The notes under the pieces are model-generated. The model was given only the letters and a program-made list of their open reading frames with translations, did not search any database and was not told the origin of the DNA. From contig CAZRHS010000004.1 of NCBI GenBank assembly GCA_964600045.1, positions 1-51,566 on the forward strand: DNA of 51,566 nucleotides. Direction: 5' to 3'. The DNA comes from Phil1 sp964600045 (GTDB taxonomy: Bacteria > Bacillota > Clostridia > Christensenellales > CAG-138). The position numbers and the translations under genes are program-made. Positions 23,430-31,005 of the stretch are shown here, piece by piece (within the stretch, counting starts at the first letter, position 1; each line of letters starts with the position of its first letter).

Positions 23430-23499
23430 ACTTTTTTAAGCACCGCCCTTTCCTCCGCTATATTTTACTCCTTATAAAGCGGTTTGGATAGGGCGATTT

Positions 23500-24384
23500 T
23501 TACTCCCTCCCTTTAAGGTATTCCATGAGCAGCTTGCCAAGCGTTATATACATATCAGCGTAGCCCATGTTGAAGCGCTCCTTTATTGCCGAGCGCGAAA
23601 AATTCATTGTGCCGCTGCCCTTTATCTGCTCAAGCGGCTTAGAAGGATAAATGTGCACAAGGCGCGTTTTGCCGATGTGGTCAAGATCCCTTGTTTCCTG
23701 CTCGCGCAGGTGTATTACCAATATAATATCGTATCCCTCGTCCTGCAGGGGTGCTATGGGCGTAACGTCGCTGTTTTTCACGCCGTAGGCGGAATCGTTT
23801 ATGCCGCCGTCCGCGAACTTGTGCCCGGCTATCTCAACAGGATCGTAAACATGGGGTATTGCGGCGCTTGCCAGAACCGCGTTCACCATGCCCTCGTCAT
23901 CCTCGTTTTTAAGCTCAAAATATTTTACGCAAAGGTCGTTTATATCATAGGCGCAGGCAAAAAGCTTTGCCCTGTGCGCGCGTATTTTCTCAAAATCGCA
24001 GTTTTTGTGGATAAGGGCACGCAGTGAGCTTTGGGTAAACACGGCGCCGGATTCGTTCCCCTGAAGCTGGTTTGTAATATGCAGCTTGCCCACAATATCC
24101 TTTATGGCGTGGCTGTCGCCCTCCATCGCCTTTGGCGCGGCAACGGTCATAAGGCCTATATTCTGCCACAGCTCCTCCAAAAGAGCCGTATCGTCCATTG
24201 CGAAAACAAGCGTGTTCAGCGCGCCAACGCTCGTGCCGCTTACGCCGTATACCTTTTCGGCAACGTCCATTTCGCTCATGGCCTTTATGGCTCCCGCCTC
24301 ATAAGCGCCCTTGGCTCCGCCCCCGCTCAGGACAAGGCCGAATTTAAGCGCGTTCCATTTTTCCGCATTGCTTCCGTTCAGCAT
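23500..24384 (-). CDS. Patatin-like phospholipase/acyl hydrolase
   Basis: The 294-residue protein is a patatin-family serine hydrolase using a Ser-Asp dyad to cleave acyl groups from lipids. The oxyanion loop LSGGGAKGAYEAG is at about 19-31, the nucleophile motif GTSVG at 50-54 (Ser52), and the Asp partner in ADGGIND (Asp192). No signal peptide is seen, so it is probably cytosolic. ATG 24384 is chosen because AAAGGAG lies upstream; ATG 24450 would place promoter and ribosome site inside the gene. It has its own promoter and precedes glgB by 70 bases without a clear terminator. Confidence 0.9.
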   Translation of the reverse strand: MLNGSNAEKWNALKFGLVLSGGGAKGAYEAGAIKAMSEMDVAEKVYGVSGTSVGALNTLVFAMDDTALLEELWQNIGLMTVAAPKAMEGDSHAIKDIVGKLHITNQLQGNESGAVFTQSSLRALIHKNCDFEKIRAHRAKLFACAYDINDLCVKYFELKNEDDEGMVNAVLASAAIPHVYDPVEIAGHKFADGGINDSAYGVKNSDVTPIAPLQDEGYDIILVIHLREQETRDLDHIGKTRLVHIYPSKPLEQIKGSGTMNFSRSAIKERFNMGYADMYITLGKLLMEYLKGRE

Positions 24385-24420
24385 AACTCGTGCTCCTTTC
24401 ATGCCTGATTTCACGAATAT

Positions 24421-24450
24421 ATTATAATGTAAATCGTGGTGCGATGACAA
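24421..24450 (-). promoter_or_regulatory. Promoter of the patatin-like gene
   Basis: On the minus strand TTGTCA, an 18-base spacer and TATAAT lie about 35 bases upstream of the chosen start. Confidence 0.65.
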
Positions 24451-24466
24451 GTGCGCCGCAAAACAA

Positions 24467-24496
24467 AAGGAGCTCCCTGTTCAGGAAGCTCCCCAA
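24467..24496 (-). terminator. Terminator of the beta-lactamase-like gene
   Basis: On the minus strand arms GGAGCTTCC and GGGAGCTCC (one G-T pair) close a TGAACA loop, followed by TTTTGTTTTG. Confidence 0.8.
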
Positions 24497-24537
24497 AGCC
24501 TATAAGCGGCTTTTTATCGTTTTGTCAAAGGCTGTTT

Positions 24538-26004
24538 TCAGTCCTCGTCCTCTACCCTCTGCCAAATACGGGTACCGACCATGGCGGCCCAGGCCTTATT
24601 GTCGTGAATATAGAAATGCACGCGGTTTACAAGGTTGCCCTTGCGGAAGCCCTGGAACCAGCTTTCGCCGCAGAATACCATATCCATGGGGCCGTAGGCG
24701 TTTTCGGCCTTCAGCTTGCCGTTTTCGTCAATATAAACCTTAAGCTTGGCGGGAATGCCCTCGTGGCAAAGATAGGTGCCGACAAGCGCCTCGGGCTCGG
24801 CAAAGTCGTATCCCACGGGGTGCAGCCAGCGGTGGCTCTCCTCAAGGGGCTCGCCCATAATCATGTTGTACATTATCCAGCACAGGTCGTCGGTATCGCA
24901 GTCGCCCTGGTTGCACAGAGCCGCAAAGCCGTAGCCCTCGTCCTTAAGGCAGCCGCCGTGGGTGGATACGCCGTGCAGTCCGCCGGAATGCTCGCAGATA
25001 ACGTGGCCGTTCTTGGTGCGCTTATAAAGGCCATAGCAATAAATGGGCTTCTCTTCCTCGCCGAAACGCTTGCCGATCATCAGCTCAACGGCCTTTGCGG
25101 GAATTACCTGCTTGCCGTCTATAACGCCGTGGTTGCCAAGGCAGCTGTAGTAGCGGGCCATATCGTGCGCGGTGCTCTTTACGCAGGCGCAGGCGCGGAA
25201 CGGGGGCAGTACGCTCCAGAAATCGTCCGCTATGCTCTCGCCGTCAACCTCTTCAAAGAGGCTGGTAATGTTGCCGTCGGAAGCGATCTTCTTGGCCTCG
25301 GAACCGTCCAGGTCAAGCACGGTCCTGGTCATGCCGATGGGCCCGAATACGCGCTCGTTAAGGAACTGCTCAAGGGGAATGCCGGCCGCGGCATCGACTA
25401 TATAGGATATAACGGCGTAGCCTTCGTTTGAATAGCTCATGTACTCGCCGGGTGCGCCAAGCGTTTTATACTTGCAGTTGGCGATATAGTCTATAACCTG
25501 CTCGATTGTATTCATCTGGTTGGGGGAGGTGCGGCGCATCTGCTTTGCCCAGCAGTCTTCATTGTCGCTCGTCTCGCCGTTCTTCTCGTCTTCTATAACG
25601 TCCGCAAAACGATCAACGCTGTTCATGGCTATTGACCATTCCAGGGGCTCCATGGGAGGTATGCCCGCGGTATGCATGGCAAGGTGCTTTACAAGCACGG
25701 TTTCCGGGGGATTGCCGGGTATTCTGAAGGAGGGAATATATTTGGTTACGGGATCGTCAAAGCTGAATTTGCCTTCCGCCTCCAGTATGCAAAGAGCAAG
25801 GGTGGAAGTGGATTTGCTCATGCTGGCTATGCCGAAAACGGTATTGGCGTCTATAGCCTTGGTGCGCTCATTGTTGCCGTAGCCGTAGCCCTTTTCGAAT
25901 ATAACGCCGTTGGGGCCGTATATAGCGCAGCCAACACCGGGCAGCTTCTTTTCTTTAATCCTTTTCTCAAGCGCCTCGTCCAGTGCCTTCAGGTCGTAGT
26001 TCAT
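24538..26004 (-). CDS. Beta-lactamase (class C/AmpC-like) family serine hydrolase
   Basis: This 488-residue protein belongs to the penicillin-binding-protein-like serine hydrolases. The nucleophile motif IASMSKS gives S61-M-S-K64, the second motif is Y191-S-N193 in SYSNEGY, and HSGG (in CEHSGGLHG) replaces K-T-G as the third motif. No signal peptide or membrane segment is seen, so a cytosolic esterase or peptidase is more likely than a drug-resistance beta-lactamase. A C-terminal extension of about 120 residues, beta-rich (DENGKLKAENAYG and similar), follows the catalytic domain, as in several D-aminopeptidase/esterase-type members. AGGAGG precedes the ATG. It lies between an SGNH hydrolase and a patatin on the same strand. 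Confidence 0.85.
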   Translation of the reverse strand: MNYDLKALDEALEKRIKEKKLPGVGCAIYGPNGVIFEKGYGYGNNERTKAIDANTVFGIASMSKSTSTLALCILEAEGKFSFDDPVTKYIPSFRIPGNPPETVLVKHLAMHTAGIPPMEPLEWSIAMNSVDRFADVIEDEKNGETSDNEDCWAKQMRRTSPNQMNTIEQVIDYIANCKYKTLGAPGEYMSYSNEGYAVISYIVDAAAGIPLEQFLNERVFGPIGMTRTVLDLDGSEAKKIASDGNITSLFEEVDGESIADDFWSVLPPFRACACVKSTAHDMARYYSCLGNHGVIDGKQVIPAKAVELMIGKRFGEEEKPIYCYGLYKRTKNGHVICEHSGGLHGVSTHGGCLKDEGYGFAALCNQGDCDTDDLCWIMYNMIMGEPLEESHRWLHPVGYDFAEPEALVGTYLCHEGIPAKLKVYIDENGKLKAENAYGPMDMVFCGESWFQGFRKGNLVNRVHFYIHDNKAWAAMVGTRIWQRVEDED

Positions 26005-26057
26005 GTTTTTTCTTTCCTCCTGATGATAAATGTTTGTTTATATTTTAGTTGCCCGTT

Positions 26058-26687
26058 TTAAGCGAGCATATTCCTAAGCTTGTTCGCTATCGCCTCGCCA
26101 AGCGCCCTGTGCCCTTCCGCCTCCATGTGCTCGTTATCAACCTCTGACGTAGGCGCGTACAGCGCGGCATCAAGAAACTCAACATTAAGCCGCTCCGCGG
26201 CCTGCTTATAGAGAGGAGCGAATTTAAGCGACTCCTCCCGCCCTATATACGCAAGCGGGCTTGAATCCGTTTTAGCTATGTTTTCGCCTATAAGAATGGG
26301 CGAAACAAGAAGCACTTTGGGCTTTGATTCGGTAAAATAAAGCGCCGAATTGAGCACCATGCGCGTAAGCATAATGCAGCCGCGGCAGGCCTCCCACGCC
26401 ATATGGTTATGCATAAGGTCGTTTGTGCCAAGCATTATTACGGCGCAGTCAAGCGGGGCATGGCTCATAAGGCAGCACATAAGGTGCTTTTTGCCGTTAA
26501 GCTCCGCGTCAAAGGGGCTGTCGAACACGGTAGTTCGCCCGTTAAGCCCTTCTTCTATTATTCTGTATTCATCTCCGAGCAGTTGCCCGGCAACGCCCGT
26601 CCAGCGGGTATTTATATCGTAGCGGCCCTTGCCGCCCGGTATATAGCCCCATGTGTTCGAATCGCCGTAGCAAAGTATGTTCTTCAT
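26058..26687 (-). CDS. SGNH/GDSL-type hydrolase (arylesterase-like)
   Basis: The 209-residue protein is an SGNH hydrolase, a small esterase acting on acyl or acetyl esters. Block I is ILCYGDSNTWGY with Ser10, block II GLNGRTT, block III MLGTNDL, and block V VDNEHMEAEGH supplies the Asp-x-x-His pair. There is no export signal. ATG 26687 is chosen because the catalytic domain starts there and an AAAGGAAA site is just upstream; an ATG at 26804 would cross the promoter region. It is 53 bases upstream of the beta-lactamase-like gene and probably in the same unit. Substrate cannot be predicted. Confidence 0.88.
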   Translation of the reverse strand: MKNILCYGDSNTWGYIPGGKGRYDINTRWTGVAGQLLGDEYRIIEEGLNGRTTVFDSPFDAELNGKKHLMCCLMSHAPLDCAVIMLGTNDLMHNHMAWEACRGCIMLTRMVLNSALYFTESKPKVLLVSPILIGENIAKTDSSPLAYIGREESLKFAPLYKQAAERLNVEFLDAALYAPTSEVDNEHMEAEGHRALGEAIANKLRNMLA

Positions 26688-26724
26688 ACCAAGGGTTTCC
26701 TTTCGCCGCGTTTCCCACGGTATC

Positions 26725-26733
26725 AGTATACCA
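26725..26733 (-). promoter_or_regulatory. Extended -10 promoter element of the SGNH hydrolase gene
   Basis: On the minus strand TGG directly precedes TATACT (TGN extended -10). No good -35 element is seen at 17 bases, consistent with an extended -10 promoter. Confidence 0.45.
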
Positions 26734-26751
26734 TAAATCGCGGTTTCTGTA

Positions 26752-26780
26752 TTGTTATAATGCAAAAAAAAGGCTATAAT
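26752..26780 (+). promoter_or_regulatory. Promoter of the dihydropyrimidinase operon
   Basis: TTGTTA, a 17-base A-rich spacer and a perfect TATAAT are followed by a leader of about 48 bases and a GGAGGAG ribosome site. Confidence 0.7.
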
Positions 26781-26834
26781 TACAGGAAGAAAACGTCTTG
26801 TCATTTTTAATTTGTATAAATTGGAGGAGCAGCA

Positions 26835-28196
26835 ATGGATTATTTAATTAAAAACGGGCGCATAGCGGACAAAAACGGCTGCTACGACGCGGACCTTATC
26901 ATTAAAAACGGCAAAATAACATATATTGGCGACGGGCTTGACGCTTCCGGGCTTGAGGTTATAGATGCCTCCGGCTGCTACGTTATGCCCGGCTTTATAG
27001 ACACGCATACACATTTTGACCTTAATACCGGCTCCTGCATAACGGCCGACGATTTTAATACCGGCACCCGCGCGGCCATAATGGGCGGCACAACCACCGT
27101 GCTTGACTTTGCCACTCAGGAACGCGACGGAACGCTTAACGAGGCGCTTAACGTATGGCGCGAAAAGGCAAAAACAGCGCACTGCAACTACGGATTCCAC
27201 ATGGCCATAGCCCGCTGGGATAAGGAGACCGAGGCCGAAATGGCGGACATGACGCGCGAGGGCATAACATCATACAAAATGTACATGGTATACGATTCCC
27301 TGCGCGTGGACGACGGCAGCCTTTACGCCGCGCTTAAGGCGGCAAAGCAATACGGCGCCATAATAGTGGTGCATTGCGAAAACTGGGACACGCTGCTGCG
27401 CATAACCCAGGAAGTTAAGGACCGCGGCATACTGGGGCCGGAGGGGCATCCTCTCTCCCGCCCGAACGACATAGAGGCCGAGGCCGTGGCGCGCTATATG
27501 CGCCTTGCAAAGCTTGCGGAAGCGCCGGCATACGTGGTGCATCTTTCAACGCACGAGGGGCTTGAGGAGGCCCTGCGCGCGCGCAAACGCGGGCAGGAGG
27601 TTTATCTTGAAACATGCCCGCAGTATCTTTTCCTTGATGACGAGCACTACCTTGACCCGGACGGGGCAAAGTTTGTAATGAGCCCTCCGCTTAGGAAAAA
27701 GGAAGACAACAAGGCCCTTATAACCGCCTGCGCGCGCGGCGAGATAGACACGCTCGGCACGGATCACTGCTCCTTTACAATGGCGCAGAAGCTTGCGGCG
27801 GCGGACTTTTCGGGCATACCCAACGGCGGCGCGGGCGTAAGATGGCGCGGCGAGCTGCTGTATACATACGGCGTACTTGCGGGCAGAATGACCATGCAGC
27901 GTTTCTCCGCCCTTATGAGCGGCAACGCGGCGAGCATATTCGGCCTGGCCGGGCGCGGCAGAATAGCCAAGGATTTCGCGGCGGATGTTGTTGTTTGGGA
28001 TGGAGCCGTGTCGCGCACCATATCCGATACGGACGGCGAGCACAATTGCGACAACACTCCCTTTAACGGCATGGAGGTTAAGGGCTGCGCAAAGCACGTT
28101 TTCCTGAACGGCGAGCTGGTTGTTAAGGACGGCAAGCTTATTGCCGAAAACCGCGGCAGATACATTCGCCGCAAGGCTCACGGCAAAATAAGATGA
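26835..28196 (+). CDS. hydA: Dihydropyrimidinase/D-hydantoinase family amidohydrolase
   Basis: The 453-residue cyclic amidohydrolase opens dihydropyrimidine, hydantoin or related rings. The binuclear metal site is visible: GFIDTHTHFD (His58, His60), carboxylated Lys148 in GITSYKMYM, VVHCEN (His180), and later LGTDHC with the catalytic Asp. Length matches D-hydantoinases. It is the first gene of an operon with a MocA-like transferase and guanine deaminase, each overlapping the next by four bases. The set resembles the ygeZ-ygfJ-ssnA part of the E. coli purine-catabolic cluster, so its substrate may be a purine-derived ring rather than dihydrouracil; that is inference. Confidence 0.92.
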   Translation: MDYLIKNGRIADKNGCYDADLIIKNGKITYIGDGLDASGLEVIDASGCYVMPGFIDTHTHFDLNTGSCITADDFNTGTRAAIMGGTTTVLDFATQERDGTLNEALNVWREKAKTAHCNYGFHMAIARWDKETEAEMADMTREGITSYKMYMVYDSLRVDDGSLYAALKAAKQYGAIIVVHCENWDTLLRITQEVKDRGILGPEGHPLSRPNDIEAEAVARYMRLAKLAEAPAYVVHLSTHEGLEEALRARKRGQEVYLETCPQYLFLDDEHYLDPDGAKFVMSPPLRKKEDNKALITACARGEIDTLGTDHCSFTMAQKLAAADFSGIPNGGAGVRWRGELLYTYGVLAGRMTMQRFSALMSGNAASIFGLAGRGRIAKDFAADVVVWDGAVSRTISDTDGEHNCDNTPFNGMEVKGCAKHVFLNGELVVKDGKLIAENRGRYIRRKAHGKIR

Positions 28197-28780
28197 AAAT
28201 AGCTGCTGTGCTTATGGCGGCGGGCGCATCGGTGCGCTTTGGCGAATGCAAGCTTATAAAGCAATTTAATTCGCGAGCGATGTATGAATACGCGCTTGAT
28301 GCCCTGCCTCATGATAAGCTATGCTCCGTTGCGGTTGTATCGGGCCGGGAGGAAATACTCCTGCGCGCGAAAAGCCTTGGCTTCATCCCCGTTTTTAACG
28401 ATAAGCCCGAGGAGGGGCCGCCCCGCACCATACGCCTGGGGCTTGATGCCGTAGGCGACGCGGACGGAGTAATGTTCATGGTGGCGGATCAGCCGCTGCT
28501 TAAAAGGCAAAGCGTTGCGAACGAGATAGACTTTTTTATAGAAAACGGCGGCAAATACATAGTATCCATGGGCTGCGGCGCGCGCCGGGGAAACCCGGTT
28601 ATATTCCCGCGTGAATTTTTCGGCGAGCTAAGCTCACTTTCGGGCGAGCGCGGCGGCGGGGCCGTTATAGCGGCGCATAAGGACAAGCTTATGCTTTATA
28701 ACATAGGCGATGAAACCGAGCTTATGGATATAGACACCGCCTCGGACTACACGCGGCTTATTGAGGAGGGCAAAATATGA
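28193..28780 (+). CDS. mocA: MocA/MobA-like nucleotidyltransferase, molybdenum-cofactor cytidylyltransferase type
   Basis: The 195-residue protein is a small NTP-transferase of the MobA/MocA family, which attaches CMP or GMP to molybdopterin. The nucleotide loop MAAGASVRFGECK at about 8-20 and the metal motif MVADQPLL at about 101-108 are visible, along with the GNPVIF of the family. It starts inside the dihydropyrimidinase stop (ATGA) and overlaps guaD likewise. Molybdenum hydroxylases of the XdhA family use the cytosine dinucleotide cofactor, so this protein probably matures the enzyme encoded at 13484-17168. Confidence 0.88.
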   Translation: MKIAAVLMAAGASVRFGECKLIKQFNSRAMYEYALDALPHDKLCSVAVVSGREEILLRAKSLGFIPVFNDKPEEGPPRTIRLGLDAVGDADGVMFMVADQPLLKRQSVANEIDFFIENGGKYIVSMGCGARRGNPVIFPREFFGELSSLSGERGGGAVIAAHKDKLMLYNIGDETELMDIDTASDYTRLIEEGKI

Positions 28781-30054
28781 ATTACAGCGGAATAAGCGGA
28801 ACCGTAATCACCGCCAACGAATCCGATAAGCTTGATATACTTGAAAACGGCGTAATCATAACCGATTCTAACGGCACGATACAGGGCGTTTACGCGCGCG
28901 ATGAACTGCCGGAGCTTTATAAAAACGCGAACATTGCCGACTTTGGCAACAGAATAATAACAACCGCCTTCTGCGATTTGCATCTTCATGCCCCGCAGTA
29001 CCCCATGCTTGGGCTTGGCATGGATTTGCCGCTTATGCAGTGGCTTTATAATTACACTTTCCGCACGGAGGCTCTTTTTAAGGATGCTTCATTTGCGCGG
29101 GAGGTATACTCCGCTCTCGCGAAAGAGCTTATAGCGCGCGGCACAACGCACGTTTGCATTTTTTCGTCCGTGCATACGGATTCAAGCTTTATACTGGCGG
29201 AGGAGCTTGAAAAAGCCGGCATATACGGCTACGCCGGCAAGGTGAGCATGGACAGGAACACAACCAACGAGCTTATGGAAACAACCGAAAATGCTTTGAG
29301 TGAGGAGCGCCGCTTTATAGAGGGTGTACTTTCCAATTCAAGCAGCATAAAGCCCATTGTAACGCCGCGCTTTACGCCAAGCTGCACGGATGAGCTTATG
29401 GCAGGCTTAGGCAAGCTGAAAAAGGAATACAATCTTCGCGCGCAGTCCCACCTGAGCGAGAATTTTGAGGAAATAGAGATGGTGCGCTCCCTTTGCCCGG
29501 ACTGCGCTCGCTACTACGAAACATATCAAAAGGCGGGACTTTTTGAGGAGAATACCGTTATGGCGCACTGCGTGCACAGCGACGATACCGAGCGCGCCGC
29601 CATAAAGGCAAGCGGAGTTTGGGCGGCGCATTGCCCCAACTCCAATACAAATGTATACTCAGGCCTTGCCCCCGTGCGCAAAATGATGAACGAGGGAATT
29701 AAGGTTGGCTTGGGGTCGGACATTGCGGGCGGCGACAAGCTTAGCATGCGCCACGTTGCCTGCGCCGCGATAAGGGTTTCAAAGCTTAGGTATTATTACG
29801 CCAACCGCGCGGAGGAGGAAAGATTTTTGGATGTATCCGAGGCGTTCAGCCTCGCTTCATCCCGCCCGAGGGAATTCTTTGATTTAAGCCGCGGCTTTAA
29901 GGCGGGCGAAAAGCTGGACGCGATTGTGTTTGACGAATCCTCGCACGGCCCGTCCATACCGCTTAATAATTCCGAGCGCTTTGAGCGGCTTATATATTCG
30001 GATGACCCGAGGGACATTTTCGCCGTGTACTCAATGGGCGTACGGCGCAAGTAA
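28777..30054 (+). CDS. guaD: Guanine deaminase (SsnA/GuaD-type amidohydrolase)
   Basis: The 425-residue amidohydrolase is predicted to deaminate guanine to xanthine. Metal ligands are seen in DLHLHAPQYPMLG (His69, His71; the HAPQY continuation is characteristic of guanine deaminases), SHLSEN, MAHCVHSDD and LGSDIAGGDKLSM. Length is typical. It overlaps mocA by four bases. Xanthine produced here can be used by the molybdenum hydroxylase, linking both purine operons that flank the glycogen genes. Confidence 0.92.
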   Translation: MNYSGISGTVITANESDKLDILENGVIITDSNGTIQGVYARDELPELYKNANIADFGNRIITTAFCDLHLHAPQYPMLGLGMDLPLMQWLYNYTFRTEALFKDASFAREVYSALAKELIARGTTHVCIFSSVHTDSSFILAEELEKAGIYGYAGKVSMDRNTTNELMETTENALSEERRFIEGVLSNSSSIKPIVTPRFTPSCTDELMAGLGKLKKEYNLRAQSHLSENFEEIEMVRSLCPDCARYYETYQKAGLFEENTVMAHCVHSDDTERAAIKASGVWAAHCPNSNTNVYSGLAPVRKMMNEGIKVGLGSDIAGGDKLSMRHVACAAIRVSKLRYYYANRAEEERFLDVSEAFSLASSRPREFFDLSRGFKAGEKLDAIVFDESSHGPSIPLNNSERFERLIYSDDPRDIFAVYSMGVRRK

Positions 30055-30109
30055 ACGGCAATTATATTTGCAATTATAAATAATTTATACAAAAGGAGAA
30101 AAAGAAGAA

Positions 30110-30361
30110 ATGCTTGAGTACAGGTACGACACCCAGCTGCTTATAGAGGGCACGGGCCTTGACGAGGATGCCATAAGCGACTATTTCACCGCCAATTTTA
30201 AGGGCGACTGCCTGCTTGCCGTTGGCGCGGACACGCTTATAAAAATCCATTACCACACCAACGAACCCTGGAAGGTGCTTGAATACTGCGCCTCGCTGGG
30301 CGAGATATACGACATAGTGGTTGAGGATATGGACCGACAGGCACGCGGCCTGCAGGGCTAA
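30110..30361 (+). CDS. Stand-alone FakA/YloV C-terminal-like small protein
   Basis: This 83-residue protein resembles the C-terminal domain of the FakA/YloV (DAK2-fusion) fatty-acid kinase: YDTQLLIEGTGLDEDAI, then GDCLLAVGADTLIKIHYHTNEPWKVLEY, matching the family's pattern of a V-G-D-x-L-V-K-V-H-V-H-T-N-x-P stretch. The kinase domain and the rest of FakA are absent, and there is no upstream remnant, so it is a natural single-domain protein, not a truncation. AAGGAG precedes ATG 30110. It lies 55 bases after guaD and just before the shared terminator. In FakA this region contacts the fatty-acid binding partner; what it does alone is unknown. Confidence 0.7.
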   Translation: MLEYRYDTQLLIEGTGLDEDAISDYFTANFKGDCLLAVGADTLIKIHYHTNEPWKVLEYCASLGEIYDIVVEDMDRQARGLQG

Positions 30362-30377
30362 CTAAGGTTAACTAAAA

Positions 30378-30416
30378 AATCCCTCCGCACCGATTCTGGC
30401 GGAGGGATTATTTTTT
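30378..30416. terminator. Bidirectional terminator between convergent operons
   Basis: Eleven-base arms AATCCCTCCGC and GCGGAGGGATT are flanked by T runs on both strands (ATTTTTTG on plus, TTTTTTAG on minus). It ends both the purine operon and the ispE-murC operon. Confidence 0.92.
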
Positions 30417-30420
30417 GCGG

Positions 30421-30654
30421 TTATTCCTTGACTATATACGGATCAAGGCGCTCAAAGTCGGCAGGGTCGGAAAGGCAGAGTTCCACGCCCTCTATCATGC
30501 CGTCCTGAAACATCTGGGTCAGGGCAATATACTGGCAAAGGGTGGATTTAAGGTTCAGCCTGTCGCCCTCGCCGGTTACAAGCTCCACTCTTCCATGGCA
30601 CTCGTTCACGGCCTTAAAGAACCTGTTCGGCTCGGCTATATCAACTATTTTCAT
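30421..30654 (-). CDS. Small conserved protein, HPr-like fold suspected
   Basis: The 77-residue protein has no name I can support. The stretch RVELVTGEGDRLNLKSTLCQ followed by YIALTQMF resembles the middle of HPr-type phosphocarriers (strand, then the N-L-K-S turn and helix), and the end VELCLSDPADFERL fits the last strand and helix. The N-terminal helix region that should carry the phosphorylated histidine (MKIVDIAEPNRFFKAVNECHG) has no HPr-style H-A-R-P motif, so it would not act as a sugar phosphocarrier. Similar short proteins are common in Clostridia. It is the last gene of the ispE operon, four bases after the preceding stop, and is followed by the shared terminator. Confidence 0.6.
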   Translation of the reverse strand: MKIVDIAEPNRFFKAVNECHGRVELVTGEGDRLNLKSTLCQYIALTQMFQDGMIEGVELCLSDPADFERLDPYIVKE

Positions 30655-30658
30655 TAAA

Positions 30659-30979
30659 TTACTCCCATTCTATCGCGCCTACGGATTCAAGATATTCCTC
30701 GGCAAAATCAAGGTAGTCTTCGCTTAAGCGCATTGCGAATTCCTTGTATTTGGGCCAGCGCTTCTGCATACCGGCGAATATAAGCTCGTAAGCATCGTCG
30801 TCATCATAGTCCTCGCCCTGGTCGGCGCCGCTCTTTGCCATGTATTCATTATCAAGGTCAAGCAGATCGTCCACCATTTTGGCAAGCTCGCCTTCTTCAA
30901 GAAAATCAAAATCGCCCTCAACGGTGAACTTGTTTATTATGTATGCCTTCATGGCATCTATGTCTATATCGATATACAT
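30659..30979 (-). CDS. Small acidic hypothetical protein
   Basis: The 106-residue protein is strongly acidic (for example DQGEDYDDDDAYE) and predicted mostly helical, with no signal peptide, membrane helix or known motif. It begins MYIDIDIDAMKAYI and ends SVGAIEWE. I do not recognise a family. AAGGAG precedes the ATG. It lies 26 bases after the membrane-protein gene and 4 bases before the HPr-like gene, so the two small genes are probably translated together. Confidence 0.6.
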   Translation of the reverse strand: MYIDIDIDAMKAYIINKFTVEGDFDFLEEGELAKMVDDLLDLDNEYMAKSGADQGEDYDDDDAYELIFAGMQKRWPKYKEFAMRLSEDYLDFAEEYLESVGAIEWE

Positions 30980-31005
30980 TTTGAATATTCTCCTTTTGTT
31001 ATTTA

